Positions 8,882 through 18,146 of a DNA stretch of 64,000 nucleotides are shown here, piece after piece. Under the pieces are notes generated by a model. It did no database searches, had not been told where the DNA came from, and saw only the letters and a program-made list of their open reading frames with translations. The stretch is from positions 1 through 64,000 of the forward strand of contig JASHNW010000036.1 in the NCBI GenBank assembly GCA_030041435.1, in the 5' to 3' direction. Each line of letters opens with the position of its first letter. The stretch's first letter is position 1. Origin of the DNA: Acidobacteriaceae bacterium. GTDB taxonomy: Bacteria > Acidobacteriota > Terriglobia > Terriglobales > Acidobacteriaceae. The position numbers and the translations under genes were made by a program.

Positions 8882-11800
8882 TTAGAAGTTGAACATCGTC
8901 TCCAGCATGATCGACCGATTAGCCGACGAACTACCGCCATGGAAGAACCCGCCCGACAGGGTCTCGGATCGACCGAAGGTGGGATTCAGCTCCACCAGTC
9001 CGGTGTCCTTGTTGAGAGAGGGGTTCATCGACCCGCTGGGAGTACCGAGGTTCACATGGTTGAACACATTTGTCCCCCACGCCGAGAAGGTCAGGCTGTA
9101 TTTGCGCGAGGCCGACTGATCGAGCTGCCCCGGGCCGCCGCGGCTGCCGCTGAAACCCCCGCCACCAAGTCCGCGCGGTCCGCCGTGCCATCCTCCCCCA
9201 CCTGAGGCGCCTCCGCCCTCGACCTTCGGGCCGATGCCGATCACCTTGCTGAGCCGCATATTCAGGCTGACGTTGCTGGGACCGGTCGCGACTCCATACG
9301 GAATAATCTTTTCGCCCGTCCCGAAGGGATAAGTGTCGAGGCAGCCGAACTGGGTTTGGAACGTATTGGGTTCGCTGCAGGAGGCTGCATACGTCGGGCG
9401 CGCGTTGAACTGATTGTTGCTGGTATAGTCCTGGCCGATGGTCACGTTGTAGGGCGTGCCGGAATTCGCCACCACCATCGGCGAAGCGGAGATCTTCCAC
9501 GGCAGCATGAAGTTTCCGAAGAACATCAGGCGATTGGCCACATCGAAGGTGGTGCGCCCGTAGTCGAGGCCCGGATCGCTGGATACCGACGGCACGGACC
9601 CCACACCGCTGGTGTCGCCCCGGGCGTCGGTATAGGTGTAATTGGTGAAGGCCGAGAAGCGCCGGTACGTGGCTCGAACCGAAACCATGATCTGGTGCTC
9701 TTTGTAGAACCCGCCCGACTGGTATTGCAGGTTGTTCGTGGCCGGCGGCGAAGGCTGCGAGGACGGATATTCGTCGTTCTCCGCCGCATCGAGGGGAAAG
9801 ATCCCGGCGGCGCTCAGGTTATCCGTAAAGAACTCATGGATGCCCTGCGAGAATACATACGTCACGTTCCCCGTCATCGTCTTCGTCAGTTGCCGGTCCA
9901 CGCCCACGGCCGCCTCCATGTCGTTTGCGGCATGGAAATCCGGCGCAATCGTGTAGATCGTCGGCGCTGTGAGCCCCGATTGGCTCCCCTGCGTGCTCGA
10001 CGTGATGGGCGTCGCCTGGTTGGGGTTGAACGGAATGTTGTTCCCCGTCTGAATGAACTGCTGCTGGTTGATGCCGTTTTCGTGGATGGCCGTGATGAGG
10101 TACGGTTCACTCGCGCCGAATCCGTTGGGCACGGTAAAGCGCTGGTAGAACCATCCGTATCCCGCGCGCACCACGGTCTTCGGCTGCTGACGTCCGGAGG
10201 CTTTGCCCAGTGCGTAGGCGATGGTCAGACGGGGCGCCCAGTCGTCCTTGTCGCTGATCCGGTTCTGCGTCTCCCAGCGCAGGCCGTAGCTGAAGGTAAA
10301 CCGCGGATTCACCTTCCAGTCGTCCTGATAGAACAGCGCCGCATCGAACAATGTGGCTCGCGCCGTGGGGTTCACGATGTTCGTATAGTTGTATTGCGCC
10401 GGTGTGCAGGTTGAGGCGGGTGGATTATCGAGGCAGCCTGCGAACTCCGATGCGCCGGTAAACACATACGATCCGTTGCTGCCGCTGGTCGTGTAGTTGA
10501 CGTCCTGATACGCCCGCAGCCGCGCTCCGAAGTTGAGCGAGTGGGCTCCAAACGCTCCGGAGAGATAATCCTGCAGCTCGTAGTTGTTCTCGTGGTCCTG
10601 ATCCTGCTGGCCGCTGCTGCCGCCGCCGGTCAGGAACTGAGTAATCGTATACGACGGAGCCGTTGAAACTGCGGATGATGAATCCCGCAGGCGCCGGTAT
10701 TGAAAGCGGATATCGTCCACCAGCCTGGGGCTCAGCACCAGGCTGTCGGAAACCTGCAGCGTATTTTCCTGGTCGTTGCTGTTGGTCGCCTGCGAAGCCA
10801 GTGCGTAGGCCGATTCCCCCAGCGAGTCGTTGGCGGCGCTGCGGTTGTATTCCCAGCGAATCGTCAGCGTGTTGGCCTTTCCGAGCTGAAGGTCGATGCG
10901 CGGACTCAGGTCTAAACGCGATTCTGAATTTTCGAAGCCATCGCTCAGCTGCACCAGATCGCCGTTGCTCAGGCTGGTCGGATCATAGGCGCGGATCACA
11001 TCAACGTCCTGTCCATTCCGGGCAAACACGCTCGTAAAATAAGACGCCGACTTGCTGAGCGGGCCGCCGACGCTGCCGTGCAGGAAGTAGGAATAATAGG
11101 GAGGCTCGGCACCGGTCAGCAGCGGATTCTGCGAATTGAACGACGAGTCGTTGCCGGCGATCATCGCCTCCCCGTGCATCTTGTCCGTTCCCGGCTTGGT
11201 GAAAATCTCGATGCGCCCGTAGCCCAGCCGGTCGTATTCCGCGGAAAACGGATTCTGATTCACGCGAATTTCGCGGATCGACGACTTTGGAGGCAATTGC
11301 CCGCCAGTGAATCCGTCGATGTAGATTTGGCCGCCGTTCGGACCGGCCGACGGCCCAGCCAGAGCCTCCAGCTCATTCTGCAGCTCGTCGGGATCGTCGG
11401 AGAGCGCGTTCAGATCCGCGCCCTTAATGATCACCGCGTTGGCATTCGCGTCAGGATTGGTACTGATGGTGGTGTTCTCCGCCTGAACCTGCACCTCCTG
11501 CTTCTGGACCTGGATCTGCATGGTGGCGTTCACGTTGCGCATTTGCCCCGCGGCCACGGAAATACCCGGCACGCTGAACGCGGCAAAACCCTGCGCCGTC
11601 GCAGTGACGCTATAAGTGCCAGGAGGCAGTCCGTGAACGGCGTACGCGCCGTCGGCGCCGGACGTGGTCTTCCCTGCAACTTTGCCCGACGTGGTCATCA
11701 CCACCACGGTTGCACCGGGAATCACCGCGCCGCTCGGGTCGGCCACCTGCCCGTGGATTCCACCGGCTGTTCCGGCTGCCGTCTGCGCGAACGCGGCCGA

Positions 11801-11905
11801 GGCGCCCGCGACTCCGACCAGGGCCAGCATGGTGACGCACGCAACGGCGATGCGCGCCAGGCGCGCACTGCCACACTTCAGGCAATTGAGTGTTCTGACT
11901 TTCAC
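8882..11905 (-). CDS. Oar-like TonB-dependent receptor with carboxypeptidase-regulatory domain
   Basis: Outer-membrane protein of 1007 residues. A signal peptide (to about ASAAFAQ) is followed by a Cna-B/carboxypeptidase-regulatory-like domain (residues ~48-130: IHGQVADPSGAVIPGATVVV), a plug-like region (ALSDDPDELQNEL ... IYIDGFTGG) and a long beta-barrel ending in the aromatic C terminus MLETMFNF. A glycine-rich insert (GGGASGGGGWHGGPRGLGGG) sits near residue 915, just before the last strands. The start is GTG at 11905 with GGAG four bases upstream. This architecture is greatly expanded in Acidobacteriota and is usually linked to uptake of large substrates; the substrate is unknown. It follows a DUF5666-like exported protein on the same strand. 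Confidence 0.9.
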   Translation of the reverse strand: MKVRTLNCLKCGSARLARIAVACVTMLALVGVAGASAAFAQTAAGTAGGIHGQVADPSGAVIPGATVVVMTTSGKVAGKTTSGADGAYAVHGLPPGTYSVTATAQGFAAFSVPGISVAAGQMRNVNATMQIQVQKQEVQVQAENTTISTNPDANANAVIIKGADLNALSDDPDELQNELEALAGPSAGPNGGQIYIDGFTGGQLPPKSSIREIRVNQNPFSAEYDRLGYGRIEIFTKPGTDKMHGEAMIAGNDSSFNSQNPLLTGAEPPYYSYFLHGSVGGPLSKSASYFTSVFARNGQDVDVIRAYDPTSLSNGDLVQLSDGFENSESRLDLSPRIDLQLGKANTLTIRWEYNRSAANDSLGESAYALASQATNSNDQENTLQVSDSLVLSPRLVDDIRFQYRRLRDSSSAVSTAPSYTITQFLTGGGSSGQQDQDHENNYELQDYLSGAFGAHSLNFGARLRAYQDVNYTTSGSNGSYVFTGASEFAGCLDNPPASTCTPAQYNYTNIVNPTARATLFDAALFYQDDWKVNPRFTFSYGLRWETQNRISDKDDWAPRLTIAYALGKASGRQQPKTVVRAGYGWFYQRFTVPNGFGASEPYLITAIHENGINQQQFIQTGNNIPFNPNQATPITSSTQGSQSGLTAPTIYTIAPDFHAANDMEAAVGVDRQLTKTMTGNVTYVFSQGIHEFFTDNLSAAGIFPLDAAENDEYPSSQPSPPATNNLQYQSGGFYKEHQIMVSVRATYRRFSAFTNYTYTDARGDTSGVGSVPSVSSDPGLDYGRTTFDVANRLMFFGNFMLPWKISASPMVVANSGTPYNVTIGQDYTSNNQFNARPTYAASCSEPNTFQTQFGCLDTYPFGTGEKIIPYGVATGPSNVSLNMRLSKVIGIGPKVEGGGASGGGGWHGGPRGLGGGGFSGSRGGPGQLDQSASRKYSLTFSAWGTNVFNHVNLGTPSGSMNPSLNKDTGLVELNPTFGRSETLSGGFFHGGSSSANRSIMLETMFNF

Positions 11906-11990
11906 AGATCTCCGTAGAAAGAGAATTAGATCTAGTTTTGCGCTTCTTATGACCGGTGTTCCGGCATGACTGCAGCGCTTTGTTCAATAA

Positions 11991-12012
11991 GAAGGACGTA
12001 CATTCGTTCTTC
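11991..12012 (-). terminator. Hairpin downstream of the DUF5666-like gene
   Basis: GAAGGACG and CGTTCTTC (one mismatch in eight) form a stem with a six-base loop 23-44 bases after the stop of the gene at 12035. On the minus strand it is followed by TTATT. It could end that transcript before the TonB receptor gene; the poor T tract makes this uncertain. Confidence 0.35.
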
Positions 12013-12034
12013 CGGGCCGCACGTGCGACTGACT

Positions 12035-13246
12035 TCAGGGGTTACTGCCGCCGCTCTCGTCACCCGCGCCCGTCGATGTGCTCCCGCCCAGACTCCAGGC
12101 GGACGAGAACATGCTCTGGCTGGCGCTCGCGGAAGCCTGCAGCATAGGCTCTACCCCCGCGACCAGCCGGATCGCCGTGGCGGCATCGGGGTTCCCCGAC
12201 GTCGCCACAATCATCACCGCATCTCCTTTATGCAGATCGGAGACGTGAATCTCAGGCGAGCGCTGCAGGACCCGCGCCAGCCCGCCGCCTGCTCCGCCGC
12301 CGTACTGCCGCCCTTGTCCGCTGCCTCCGCCCTGCTGCCACTGGCCTGCGTGCGCTCCGGCGCCAGCGCCACCGCTGCTGCCCGCGGCTTCAGCGCCACC
12401 GCCCGGTTGGCCGGAACTCCCCGCGCGCAGCCGAACCGCCATCATCTGCGCCATCTGCGGATCCAGTTTGCGCATGTCCGAGTCCGGCGTCGTTTTGATG
12501 GTGACCGTCTTCTTTGTCACCAGGTCCTTCACTGCGAAAGTCCCGGCAGCCGCGTTGGTTGAAACCACGACTCCCGCAATATTCCGGAACGAGCCCGAGA
12601 CAATCTCCTCGGCCGTCACTTCGCTGCCGTCGGCGTTCTTGTCGCCGCGCGCCTGCAGCTGATCGCCCGCCTGGATCGCCGCCAGCGTCGACGGCTGCGC
12701 ATCGCTGAACTTCACCGAATCTGGCGCGTACCTGCGGTAGATTGTTGAGGGTGTGGTGTGAATCGTAACCATGCGTGCGCCCTGGATGACGATCACGCTC
12801 CCCGTCGCCGCATCCACAGACTTCACCAGCCCGCCCACGCCGCGCCGCTGCCAGTCCTCCTGCTCCTTCTGCTGCATGGCTGCAATATCGCTGGCCTTGT
12901 TGACCACCACAATCGTCGCCGCCGGCGGATCTCCCGCCACCACCATCAGCACGCGGTCACCCGCGCCCATATCGCTCACGGCGATCTTCGTCGCTCCGGC
13001 CAGCGTTTTTTGCCCCGGCGCGGTGCGCAGGATGCGCGCCGTGTCCGGAACCGTCACGCTCACCGTGGCTCCCGCATCGGTCTTCACGGTCACGGCGTTG
13101 CCGCTGACTGACGCGACGGTGCCCATCACGCGGCTGCTGGCGGGCTGTTGCGCCCCTGCTGCTGTCGCGGCCAGCACCATCAGGCACACCACCACCGGCA
13201 CGGCGAACCCGATCAGCTTTCGTCCTGCTGCAAACATCCTGGTCAT
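12035..13246 (-). CDS. Exported protein with DUF5666-like beta domains
   Basis: About 403 residues, counting from the ATG at 13246. A signal peptide (MTRMFAAGRKLIGFAVPVVVCLMVLAATAAGA) is followed by repeated small beta-barrel-like segments: GTVASVSGNAVTVKTDAG, GLVKSVDAATGSVIVIQGAR, GVVVSTNAAAGTFAVKDLVTKK. This matches the DUF5666-type 'G.V.....G...V' pattern. A Gly/Ala/Gln-rich linker lies near residues 290-335 and a last such segment follows (ISDLHKGDAVMIVATSG). The open frame extends 56 codons further upstream, but those residues look non-coding. Function unknown; it is probably periplasmic. The neighbouring TonB receptor is on the same strand. Confidence 0.75.
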   Translation of the reverse strand: MTRMFAAGRKLIGFAVPVVVCLMVLAATAAGAQQPASSRVMGTVASVSGNAVTVKTDAGATVSVTVPDTARILRTAPGQKTLAGATKIAVSDMGAGDRVLMVVAGDPPAATIVVVNKASDIAAMQQKEQEDWQRRGVGGLVKSVDAATGSVIVIQGARMVTIHTTPSTIYRRYAPDSVKFSDAQPSTLAAIQAGDQLQARGDKNADGSEVTAEEIVSGSFRNIAGVVVSTNAAAGTFAVKDLVTKKTVTIKTTPDSDMRKLDPQMAQMMAVRLRAGSSGQPGGGAEAAGSSGGAGAGAHAGQWQQGGGSGQGRQYGGGAGGGLARVLQRSPEIHVSDLHKGDAVMIVATSGNPDAATAIRLVAGVEPMLQASASASQSMFSSAWSLGGSTSTGAGDESGGSNP

Positions 13247-13390
13247 TCTGTCTTGTCTGGAAGTAGCGCTATTTTGTCGAACAGTAGCCCTGCTAGAAGG
13301 ACGTGCTACGACCTCTAAAGTTTCAGCAGCCAATGAGTTTCTTCCCCCATTGCGCTGCCTGCCGACGATCCCCCACCGCTCGGCCACAAA

Positions 13391-13437
13391 CACCACCGGC
13401 TCTCCGGGCAGCAAGCCGGGAGAGCCGGAAGGTGGTG
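13391..13437 (-). terminator. Long inverted repeat after the MFS gene
   Basis: CACCACCGGCTCTCC (13391-13405) pairs with GGAGAGCCGG plus AA plus GGTGGTG (13419-13437), leaving a 13-base loop. It begins seven bases after the MFS stop codon. The stem is far stronger than most intergenic hairpins here. There is no run of T on the minus strand, so it may be a terminator, an mRNA-stabilising end or a repeat element. Confidence 0.5.
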
Positions 13438-13443
13438 CAGAAT

Positions 13444-14778
13444 CTAGAGGTTAGCGACAGCACGCCGGGGCTTGTGTCCGGCCAGACCGTAGAACGCGAT
13501 GAACATGTAGCACAGCATCGGCAGTACAAACGCATGCTGGATGCCGAAATGATCGGCCAGCACGCCAATCAGTGCCGGAATCACCGCGCCGCCCACGACC
13601 GCGGTCATAATCAGCCCGGAGCCCTTGCTGGTCATCGGTCCCAGTCCGGCAATGCCCAGCGCAAAGATGTTCGGGAACATGATGGAGTTCAGGAATCCGC
13701 ACAGCACCAGGCTCCAGATGGCCACCTGTCCGCTCGACACCATGGAGACGAACAGCATGATGGTGGCCGCAATCCCAAACGCACCGAGCAACCCGCCGGC
13801 CTTCACTTTGGTCAGCATCCACGAGCCCAGCAGGCGGCCCACCATCGCGCCGAACCAGTAGAGCGACAACAGCGCCGAGGCAATGCCCACGCGATCCGAC
13901 AGCCCGAACGTCACACCGATCCAGTGGCCGAACGCGCCCCACGCGCCGAAGAATGAACTCGTTGCGGCCACGTTCACACCCTGCTGCAGGAAATAGTTGA
14001 CCGCGATCGACGCCAGGCCGACCTCAACCCCCACGTACAGGAAAATGCCGATGGCGCCCAGCACCGTATGACGATAGCTCCAGATGCTGCGTTCCAGCAT
14101 CGGTTCGCCCTTCTCCGCGGGACGGAACTCCCGCGTCGTTCCTATCGCCGGCAAATGAGTGAATGCCATCGCGATGCCCAATAACAGAAGGCCACCCGCA
14201 ATCGCCAGATACGGACCGCGCACCGTGCCCGCAATCGCCGCCTTCGAGGCATTCGCGCCCAGGTCCGTCAAAATATAGCGCCCGGCGACCAGCGGCGCGA
14301 TGGTCCCCCCGATCGAATTAAACGCCTGCGCCAGCGTCAGCCGGAACGGCGCGCTGTGTTCCGGCCCCAGTATTGAAACGTATGGATTCGCCGCCGTCTG
14401 CAGAGCCGTCACGCCTGCGCCGACGATGAACACCGCCGTCAGGAACAGCGGAAAGCTCACCAGCCTCGCGGCCGGCACGAACAACAGCGCCCCTGCCACC
14501 TGAATGAACAGCGACACCACAATGGTCTTCTTGTAGCCAATCGCCTCGATCAGCTTCGCCGTCGGGCTGGAGAACACGAAATACGCCAGGAAGAATGCCG
14601 ACTCCACCAGCATCGCCCAGCCGTACCCCAGCGTGAACACCTTTTTCAGGTGCGGCACCAGGGCCATATTCAGGTTGGTGATGAATCCAAACAGAAAAAA
14701 TAAACTGGTAATGATGATGAACGGGCCAACGTAGCTTGGCCCCGTCGCCGCTGGCGCGTTTGTTGTTTTAGTCGCCAT
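13444..14778 (-). CDS. MFS sugar transporter (FucP/GluP-like)
   Basis: Inner-membrane permease of 444 residues with about twelve hydrophobic segments. The N-terminal FFLFGFITNLNMALVPHLKKVF, the GAGVTALQTAANPYVSILGP segment in helix 4-5 and the LTLAQAFNSIGGTIAP motif are hallmarks of the L-fucose/glucose-galactose:H+ symporter family. The substrate cannot be fixed from sequence; the sugar-oriented context further right makes a monosaccharide likely. The start ATG has AGGGA directly upstream. The 254 bases to the divergent hutH hold both promoters and no gene. Confidence 0.88.
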   Translation of the reverse strand: MATKTTNAPAATGPSYVGPFIIITSLFFLFGFITNLNMALVPHLKKVFTLGYGWAMLVESAFFLAYFVFSSPTAKLIEAIGYKKTIVVSLFIQVAGALLFVPAARLVSFPLFLTAVFIVGAGVTALQTAANPYVSILGPEHSAPFRLTLAQAFNSIGGTIAPLVAGRYILTDLGANASKAAIAGTVRGPYLAIAGGLLLLGIAMAFTHLPAIGTTREFRPAEKGEPMLERSIWSYRHTVLGAIGIFLYVGVEVGLASIAVNYFLQQGVNVAATSSFFGAWGAFGHWIGVTFGLSDRVGIASALLSLYWFGAMVGRLLGSWMLTKVKAGGLLGAFGIAATIMLFVSMVSSGQVAIWSLVLCGFLNSIMFPNIFALGIAGLGPMTSKGSGLIMTAVVGGAVIPALIGVLADHFGIQHAFVLPMLCYMFIAFYGLAGHKPRRAVANL

Positions 14779-15032
14779 GTTCCCTGTCTCCCTGCTTCCC
14801 TGAAAATTGAATCAAATGACGCGCCGACTGGCGTGAATCCCCGACTGGCTGCTCAGATTACTATATGGATTCGTCGAGGGATTGGATACAGGAGAAATCC
14901 TGCAGTCAGCACTATCGTCCGCTCCCACAGTTCTGATGATTGGCACGCTGGTCAGGACGCTGATCGGCCGAGGGCTGCCGGCCCGGCAATGGGTTCGCGT
15001 GGCTCCAACTTCCCGCGTTACCATCATCGGTT

Positions 15033-16562
15033 ATGCCGACCCCGCTGCTGCTGTCCGGTCAGACCCTCACCCTGGAAGAAATTGGCGAGGTCTCCCTCGC
15101 CGGACGCCCCCTCGCCCTCGACCCGGCTGCCCTTCCCGGCATCCGCGCCTCCCGCACCGTTGTCGATGCACTGCTGGAACGTGGAGGCACCGCCTACGGC
15201 ATCAACACCGGCTTCGGCAAACTCTCTGACGTCCGCATCGAGCCCAGTGAGGTCCTCACCCTGCAGCGCAATCTGGTTCGCAGCCACGCCTGCGGCCTCG
15301 GCGAGCCCCTCCCCGAGACTGAAGTCCGCGCCATGCTGCTGCTGCGCGCCAATGTCCTCGCCAGAGGATGCAGCGGCGTCCGTCCCGAGCTGATCGAAGG
15401 TCTTATTACCCTCCTCAACCGGCGCATTCACCCCGTCGTTCCCTCCCGAGGATCTGTCGGGGCCAGCGGCGATCTCGCCCCGCTCGCCCACCTCGCCCTC
15501 GCTCTCATCGGAGAAGGCGAAGTCTTCGTGGAGGGCCGCCGCATTCCCGCCGCGCTGGCCCTGCTCCAGGCCGGCATCGCCCCGCTCACTCTGGAAGCGA
15601 AAGAAGGTCTCGCTCTGCTGAACGGCACCCAGGCCATAACCGCCATTGGCGCCCTCGCCCTCGCCCGCGCCCTGCGTGTCGCCGAGCTCAGTGACCTCGC
15701 CGGCGCCATGACGCTGGAAGCCCTGCGCGGCACCCCCACGCCTTTCGACGCGCGCATCCACGCCGTTCGCCCGCACGCTGGACAGATTTCCGCCGCGGCG
15801 CACCTCCGCTCGTTAATGGCCGACAGCGAAATTCGCGAATCCCACCGCCTCAACGATCCTCGCGTGCAGGACGCCTACTGCCTCCGCTGCATGCCGCAGG
15901 TGCACGGCGCCGTGCGCGACGCCCTCGCCTGGGCGCGCGCCACGCTCGAAACCGAAACCGGCTCGGCGACGGACAATCCGCTCATTTTCGCAAATGAATC
16001 TCCATCCGGCGGCGATATCCTCTCCGGCGGCAACTTCCACGGCGCGCCCCTCGCTCTCGCCCTCGACTCCGCCGCCATTGCCCTGACCACCCTCATGGGC
16101 ATCGCTGAGCGCCGCATCGACCGCCTCGTTAACCCCGACATCAACGAAGGCCTTCCGCCCTTCCTCTCGCGCACGCCCGGCGTTTCATGCGGCCTGATGA
16201 TCGCCCACGTCGCCGCCGCCGCGCTGCTGAACGAGGCCAAGGTCCTCGCCCATCCCGCCAGCGCCGACAGCGTTCCCACCTCCGGCGGCAAGGAAGACCA
16301 TGTCTCCATGGGCATGACTGCCGCGCTCAAATTCCGCCAGATTGTCGAGAACGCGGAACGGGCGTTGGCCATCGAGTTGCTCTGCGCCGCGCAGGGCCTC
16401 GAATACCGCCAGCCGCTCCAGCCCGCGCGCCGCGTCGGCGAGGCCCTGGCGCATGTCCGCACCCTGGTGCGTCCTCTCCAGCAGGACCGCATTCTCGCCC
16501 CCGAGATCGAATCGCTGGCTGCCGCGATTCGTGACGCTGGCTTCGATGCCTGGCGCGCGTAG
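15033..16562 (+). CDS. hutH: Histidine ammonia-lyase
   Basis: Removes ammonia from L-histidine to give urocanate. 509 residues, the usual length. The MIO-forming triad Ala144-Ser145-Gly146 is seen in GSVGASGDLAPLAH; the family signature GTAYGINTGFGKL lies near residue 53 and QDAYCLRCMPQVHG near residue 284. No other hut genes (hutU, hutI, hutG) are nearby, so the rest of the pathway must lie elsewhere. The ribosome-binding site before the ATG is weak. Confidence 0.95.
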   Translation: MPTPLLLSGQTLTLEEIGEVSLAGRPLALDPAALPGIRASRTVVDALLERGGTAYGINTGFGKLSDVRIEPSEVLTLQRNLVRSHACGLGEPLPETEVRAMLLLRANVLARGCSGVRPELIEGLITLLNRRIHPVVPSRGSVGASGDLAPLAHLALALIGEGEVFVEGRRIPAALALLQAGIAPLTLEAKEGLALLNGTQAITAIGALALARALRVAELSDLAGAMTLEALRGTPTPFDARIHAVRPHAGQISAAAHLRSLMADSEIRESHRLNDPRVQDAYCLRCMPQVHGAVRDALAWARATLETETGSATDNPLIFANESPSGGDILSGGNFHGAPLALALDSAAIALTTLMGIAERRIDRLVNPDINEGLPPFLSRTPGVSCGLMIAHVAAAALLNEAKVLAHPASADSVPTSGGKEDHVSMGMTAALKFRQIVENAERALAIELLCAAQGLEYRQPLQPARRVGEALAHVRTLVRPLQQDRILAPEIESLAAAIRDAGFDAWRA

Positions 16563-16632
16563 CGGCTACGGTGGATTGGCTAGGTCGTCCGGAGACCATC
16601 TGGCGATGGCCTGATCCAGACCGAAGTGCAAT

Positions 16633-16646
16633 ACTCCGTACGGAGT
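16633..16646. promoter_or_regulatory. Perfect 14-bp palindrome upstream of the DoxX-like gene
   Basis: ACTCCGTACGGAGT is a perfect palindrome 54 bases before the ATG at 16701. It has the look of a dimeric repressor or MerR-type site, but I cannot assign a regulator. It is the only obvious symmetry in the 140 bases between hutH and this gene. Confidence 0.4.
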
Positions 16647-16700
16647 TTCCAGCTCGCTCCGGAGGATGCAGAAAGCGTGATCTCGCGAACGGTTGTGACG

Positions 16701-17558
16701 ATGAGCACGACAGGATTGCTGGTGCTTGTGGCCGGCATCGCGGCACGCCGTCGGGAATTAACACGCGGGCCAGTATTGGAGCGGGCCATTGCCCTGGGGC
16801 GGATCTTTGTGGCGGCTCCGCTGGCAACCTTCGGCGGACTGCACCTCGCAGCGGCCCGAGAGCTTTCGCAGATGGTCCCCGCGTACATGCCGTGGCACCT
16901 GTTCTGGGCGTACCTCGTCGGCGTCGCGCTGCTTGCCACAGCGTGCAGCCTGATCTTCAATCGCGCGGTGCGCTGGTCCGGTTTGCTGGCGGGCATGATG
17001 CTGCTGTTGTTTGTGGCGATGCTGGACGTGCCGAACGTGCTGGCGCACCAGCAGGATCGATTCGCCTGGGCGGTGTTGCTGCGCGACGCCGCATTTGGTG
17101 CCGGATTGCTGGCGCTGGCCGGCAGCGTTGCAGCGCAGACGCGCGGCTGAGCGAAGCTGGTCACGCCGTCCCGCGTCGTCTTCGCCATGACAGCCCTTTT
17201 CTTTGCTGTCGAACACTTCCTGCATCCGCTGCACGTGCCGGCGGTGCCGCTGGAACGGCTGATGCCGGCGTGGGTCCCGGCGCCGCAGGTCCTGGACTAT
17301 GCAATGGGAGCGGTGCTGCTGGTCACCGGCACGCTGCTGCTGGTGAATCGATGGGCGCGCGCGGCGGCAGCCTGGCTGGGCTTTGTGGTAACGGTCGTGG
17401 TCGTGGTGATCTATCTTCCCATGCTGGGGCCGTCTCATGGCGCCGCAGAGCTGGTCGACACCATCAACTACATTGCCGACACCCTGCTGTTAGCCGGAAC
17501 CGCGCTGATTCTGGCTGAGGCGCTCAGCATCAAACCGGCCGCGGCGACCTCAGCTTAA
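16701..17558 (+). pseudogene. DoxX-like membrane protein gene interrupted by an in-frame TGA
   Basis: Two open stretches, 16701-17150 and 17151-17558, are in the same frame and separated only by the TGA at 17148-17150. The first encodes about four transmembrane helices (RIFVAAPLATFGGLHLAAA ... AFGAGLLALAGS). The second gives a further DoxX-like half (FFAVEHFLHPLHVPAVPLERLMPAWVPAP, then three helices). From memory of this acidobacterial family, one protein of about 285 residues carries both halves, with the linker after the stop (AKLVTPSRVVFAMTALFFAVEHFLHP) aligning without a gap. So this looks like one gene with a nonsense mutation. Translation could restart at the ATG at 17187, giving a 123-residue second half. 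A sequencing error or read-through cannot be excluded. Confidence 0.65.
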
Positions 17559-17562
17559 CCGC

Positions 17563-18099
17563 TCAGTACTCGATTCCCCGCTGCGCCAGCACGCCCTTTT
17601 CATAGGCGTGCTTCACCTGCTTCATCTCCGTCACCGTATCGGCAATCTCGATGAGCGAGGGGTGTGCGTTCCTGCCCGTCAGAATCACATGCACCATCTC
17701 TGGCCGCTCCCTGAGCGTCTCCACCACCTTCGCCGGATCGAGCATCCCGTAGCTGATGGCATAGTTGATCTCATCCAGCACCACCATGTCCCACTCGCCC
17801 GACAGAATCGCCTGCCGCGCCTCTTCCCACGCCGCTTCCACCAGCCGAATGTCCTCCGGATCGGTCTCCGCCCCGCCAATCTTCACGAACCCTCGCCCCA
17901 TCTGGCGCAGCACGAAGTTCTCGCCGAACGCCTTCGTTGCGTCCAGCTCCCCGTAATGCCACGACCCCTTGAGAAACTGCAGCATCAGCACGCGCATGCC
18001 ATTGCCCACCGCGCGCAGCGCCGTTCCCATGGCCGCGGTCGTCTTGCCCTTGCCCGCGCCCGTATTGATCAGGATCAGTCCCTTTCTTGCCTCTGCCAC
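17563..18099 (-). CDS. cobO: Cob(I)yrinic acid a,c-diamide adenosyltransferase
   Basis: Transfers the adenosyl group from ATP to the cobalt of corrinoids; 178 residues. The P-loop is TGAGKGKTTAAMG near residue 12, with the family features LQFLKGSWHYGE and VVLDEINYAISYG, and C-terminal TGRNAHPSLIEIADTVTEM. This is the CobA/CobO/BtuR type, not PduO. The start is GTG, with a purine-rich GGGGAGGGG just upstream. No other cobalamin genes are visible, so it may serve salvage. It converges with the DoxX-like gene, leaving only four bases between stops. Confidence 0.93.
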   Translation of the reverse strand: MAEARKGLILINTGAGKGKTTAAMGTALRAVGNGMRVLMLQFLKGSWHYGELDATKAFGENFVLRQMGRGFVKIGGAETDPEDIRLVEAAWEEARQAILSGEWDMVVLDEINYAISYGMLDPAKVVETLRERPEMVHVILTGRNAHPSLIEIADTVTEMKQVKHAYEKGVLAQRGIEY

Positions 18100-18146
18100 G
18101 TCCCCTCCCCAACGTATTCGCTGACCGGAGTTTAGCTGGCCGCCCC

